From assembly GCA_938002705.1 (NCBI GenBank), contig CALLAG010000415.1:1-6835 (forward strand): a stretch of DNA of 6,835 bases, written 5' to 3'. A model generated the notes under the pieces. The model worked only from the letters and a program-made list of their open reading frames with translations. It was not told the DNA's origin and did no database searches. Below are positions 5,527-6,835 of the stretch, piece after piece; within the stretch, counting starts at the first letter, position 1, and each line of letters starts with the position of its first letter. Source of the stretch: an uncultured Saprospiraceae bacterium (GTDB lineage Bacteria; Bacteroidota; Bacteroidia; Chitinophagales; Saprospiraceae). A program made the translations under genes and the position numbers.

Positions 5527-6835
5527 CTATCTCACTAATTCTAATTCTAACTCTTCCAGTGTCTTACCCTTCGTCTCCGGCATCATAAATAAAACGAATA
5601 GTAGTTGCAAGACCATGAACCCTGCAAAGAAAGCAAATATCGGCCATGGATTGTCTTTAAATATACCATTATTGGCATCTAAGAAAAACGGTGTTATCAA
5701 TGTAATAATGGCAGCAAATACCCAATGTGTACCTGAACCAAAAGACTGCCCATATGCTCTTACGCTATTAGGGAATATTTCTGATATAAATACCCATATC
5801 ACAGCACCTTGTCCTATGGCATGTGATGCTATAAATATTAAAATAAATGTCAATAAGAACACTGATCCTGCTCCTGAGAAAAATGCATAAGCCACCATAC
5901 TCAAACTAATTATGTAGCCAATAGACCCCCATAACATCAATGTCTTACGACCTACTCTATCGATAAGGTACATACCGAGCATGGTAAAAACCAGATTGAC
6001 AACGCCTATGGAAATGGAGCTACCTAAAGACTCCTTACCTGCTAATCCTGCTCGCTCAAGAATCTCTGGTGCATAATAAAGCACAAAATTGATACCCGAA
6101 AGCTGATTAAAAAATGCGAGTAAGAAAGCAAGTGTTATAGGCCACGAGTACTTAGAATTAAAGAAGCTTACATTTTTGATTGTTGAATTTTGATTAGCAT
6201 TCATCTCATTGATTGCTGTATCTATATCATCTATACCTAACTGTGATAAGACGCCTCTTGCTGATTGTTCGTCATTCTTATTGATCATCAGCCATCTCGG
6301 GCTCTCTGGTATTCTTAGAACCATGATACAATATATTAGTGCAGGTATCGCTTCCACACCGAGCATATATCTCCAGTCATCAGGACCTCCTACCCCTTTG
6401 AGTAAGTAGTTACTGAAGAATGCGATAAAGATTCCGAATACGATCATAAACTGATATCGAGCGACCACACCACCACGCTTACTTGCTGATGATATCTCTG
6501 ATAGGTAAGTCGGTACCGCAACTGAAGATGCGCCTACTCCTAATCCTCCTATAAATCGAGATAATGAAAACGTATAAGGATCAGGTGCAAAGGCTGAACC
6601 TAATGCTGATACAGCATATAATACGCCTATCCAAAAAAGAGTCTTTTTACGACCAAATCTGTTAGTCGGTAAGCCCCCTAATAATGCTCCGATAACTGTG
6701 CCCCATAAGGCCATAGACATAATGAAAGTGCCATGAAAGAGTGGCGATAGGTCCCATAATTCCTTAATCGGTAGATTAGCTCCTGATATGACTACTGTGT
6801 CAAAACCGAATAGAAAACCAGCTAATGCGGCTATT
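5527..6835 (-). CDS. MFS sugar porter (SP family), probable fructose or sucrose importer, N-terminus off window
   Basis: This is a 12-helix inner-membrane transporter, probably a proton-coupled importer of the released sugar. The frame is open from the right edge to the TAG at 5527-5529, with 436 residues visible. The first visible residues (IAALAGFLFGFDTVVISGA) are the start of helix 1, so only about 10-20 residues are missing. ATG 6720 is internal, not the start. Motifs in visible numbering are NRFGRKK (58-64, loop 2-3), RFIGGLGVG..PTYLSEIS (93-115, sugar transport signature), PESPRWL (176-182), FNQLSGIN (242-249), DRVGRK (292-297), SEIFP (351-355) and PETKGKTLEE (419-428). It is the first visible gene of the operon with the kinase (14 bp downstream) and GH32, which points to fructose as substrate. 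Two key positions differ from the common consensus: Asn for Asp in the first GRK loop, and Asn before Gln in QQLSGIN. The SP family is clear; the substrate is inferred. Confidence 0.93.
   Translation of the reverse strand, partial: IAALAGFLFGFDTVVISGANLPIKELWDLSPLFHGTFIMSMALWGTVIGALLGGLPTNRFGRKKTLFWIGVLYAVSALGSAFAPDPYTFSLSRFIGGLGVGASSVAVPTYLSEISSASKRGGVVARYQFMIVFGIFIAFFSNYLLKGVGGPDDWRYMLGVEAIPALIYCIMVLRIPESPRWLMINKNDEQSARGVLSQLGIDDIDTAINEMNANQNSTIKNVSFFNSKYSWPITLAFLLAFFNQLSGINFVLYYAPEILERAGLAGKESLGSSISIGVVNLVFTMLGMYLIDRVGRKTLMLWGSIGYIISLSMVAYAFFSGAGSVFLLTFILIFIASHAIGQGAVIWVFISEIFPNSVRAYGQSFGSGTHWVFAAIITLITPFFLDANNGIFKDNPWPIFAFFAGFMVLQLLFVLFMMPETKGKTLEELELELVR

Noticed and set aside
5489..5890. 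133-residue plus-strand ORF
   Set aside because: It is antisense to the C-terminal part of the MFS porter and the kinase start, has unusual composition and no recognisable motif.
6718..6720. ATG 6720 as the real start of the MFS porter
   Set aside because: The frame continues upstream to the edge and encodes the conserved first helix GFLFGFDTVVISGA, so this ATG is internal.

Overview
The window looks like chromosomal DNA of a Bacteroidota (Bacteroidetes) bacterium, though I cannot name a genus. The reasons are: AT-rich sequence; start codons without a clear Shine-Dalgarno sequence; two lipoproteins with short signal peptides ending in LISC; a sugar-porter plus PfkB kinase plus GH32 cluster of a kind common in that phylum; and one possible TTTG / TAnnTTTG-type promoter. 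It holds five protein genes, two of them cut by the window edges, and two intergenic regions of 217 and 248 bp. I see no RNA gene, CRISPR array, transposase or phage gene.

Left part (1-1226, minus strand): most of a type II NADH:quinone oxidoreductase-like flavoprotein, lacking only its extreme C-terminus. It is divergent from a plus-strand gene (1444-2358) for a lipoprotein of unknown function. The 217-bp region between them holds two palindromes, a 10-bp-period direct repeat and a weak candidate promoter for the lipoprotein gene.

Middle (2359-2606): the region where the lipoprotein gene and the sugar cluster converge. It contains a weak U-rich terminator candidate, an 80-bp element with 8-bp terminal inverted repeats around a GC-rich hairpin (MITE- or REP-like), and an AT-rich stem-loop just past the last gene of the minus-strand cluster.

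Right part (2607-6835, minus strand): a tight three-gene unit read from right to left. It runs from an MFS sugar porter (N-terminus off the window), 14 bp, to a PfkB-family sugar kinase (probably fructokinase), 26 bp, to a GH32 beta-fructosidase lipoprotein. Together these suggest a non-PTS route for sucrose or fructan. The lipid-anchored GH32 enzyme would release fructose outside the inner membrane, the porter would bring it in, and the kinase would phosphorylate it. The GH32 protein is unusual in carrying an extra beta-sandwich-like domain of about 125 residues inserted inside its catalytic propeller. The operon promoter and any SusC/SusD partners or regulator would lie beyond the right edge.

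I did not find a clearly new multi-gene system. The most interesting items are the domain insertion in the GH32 enzyme, the uncharacterised lipoprotein and the structured intergenic DNA.
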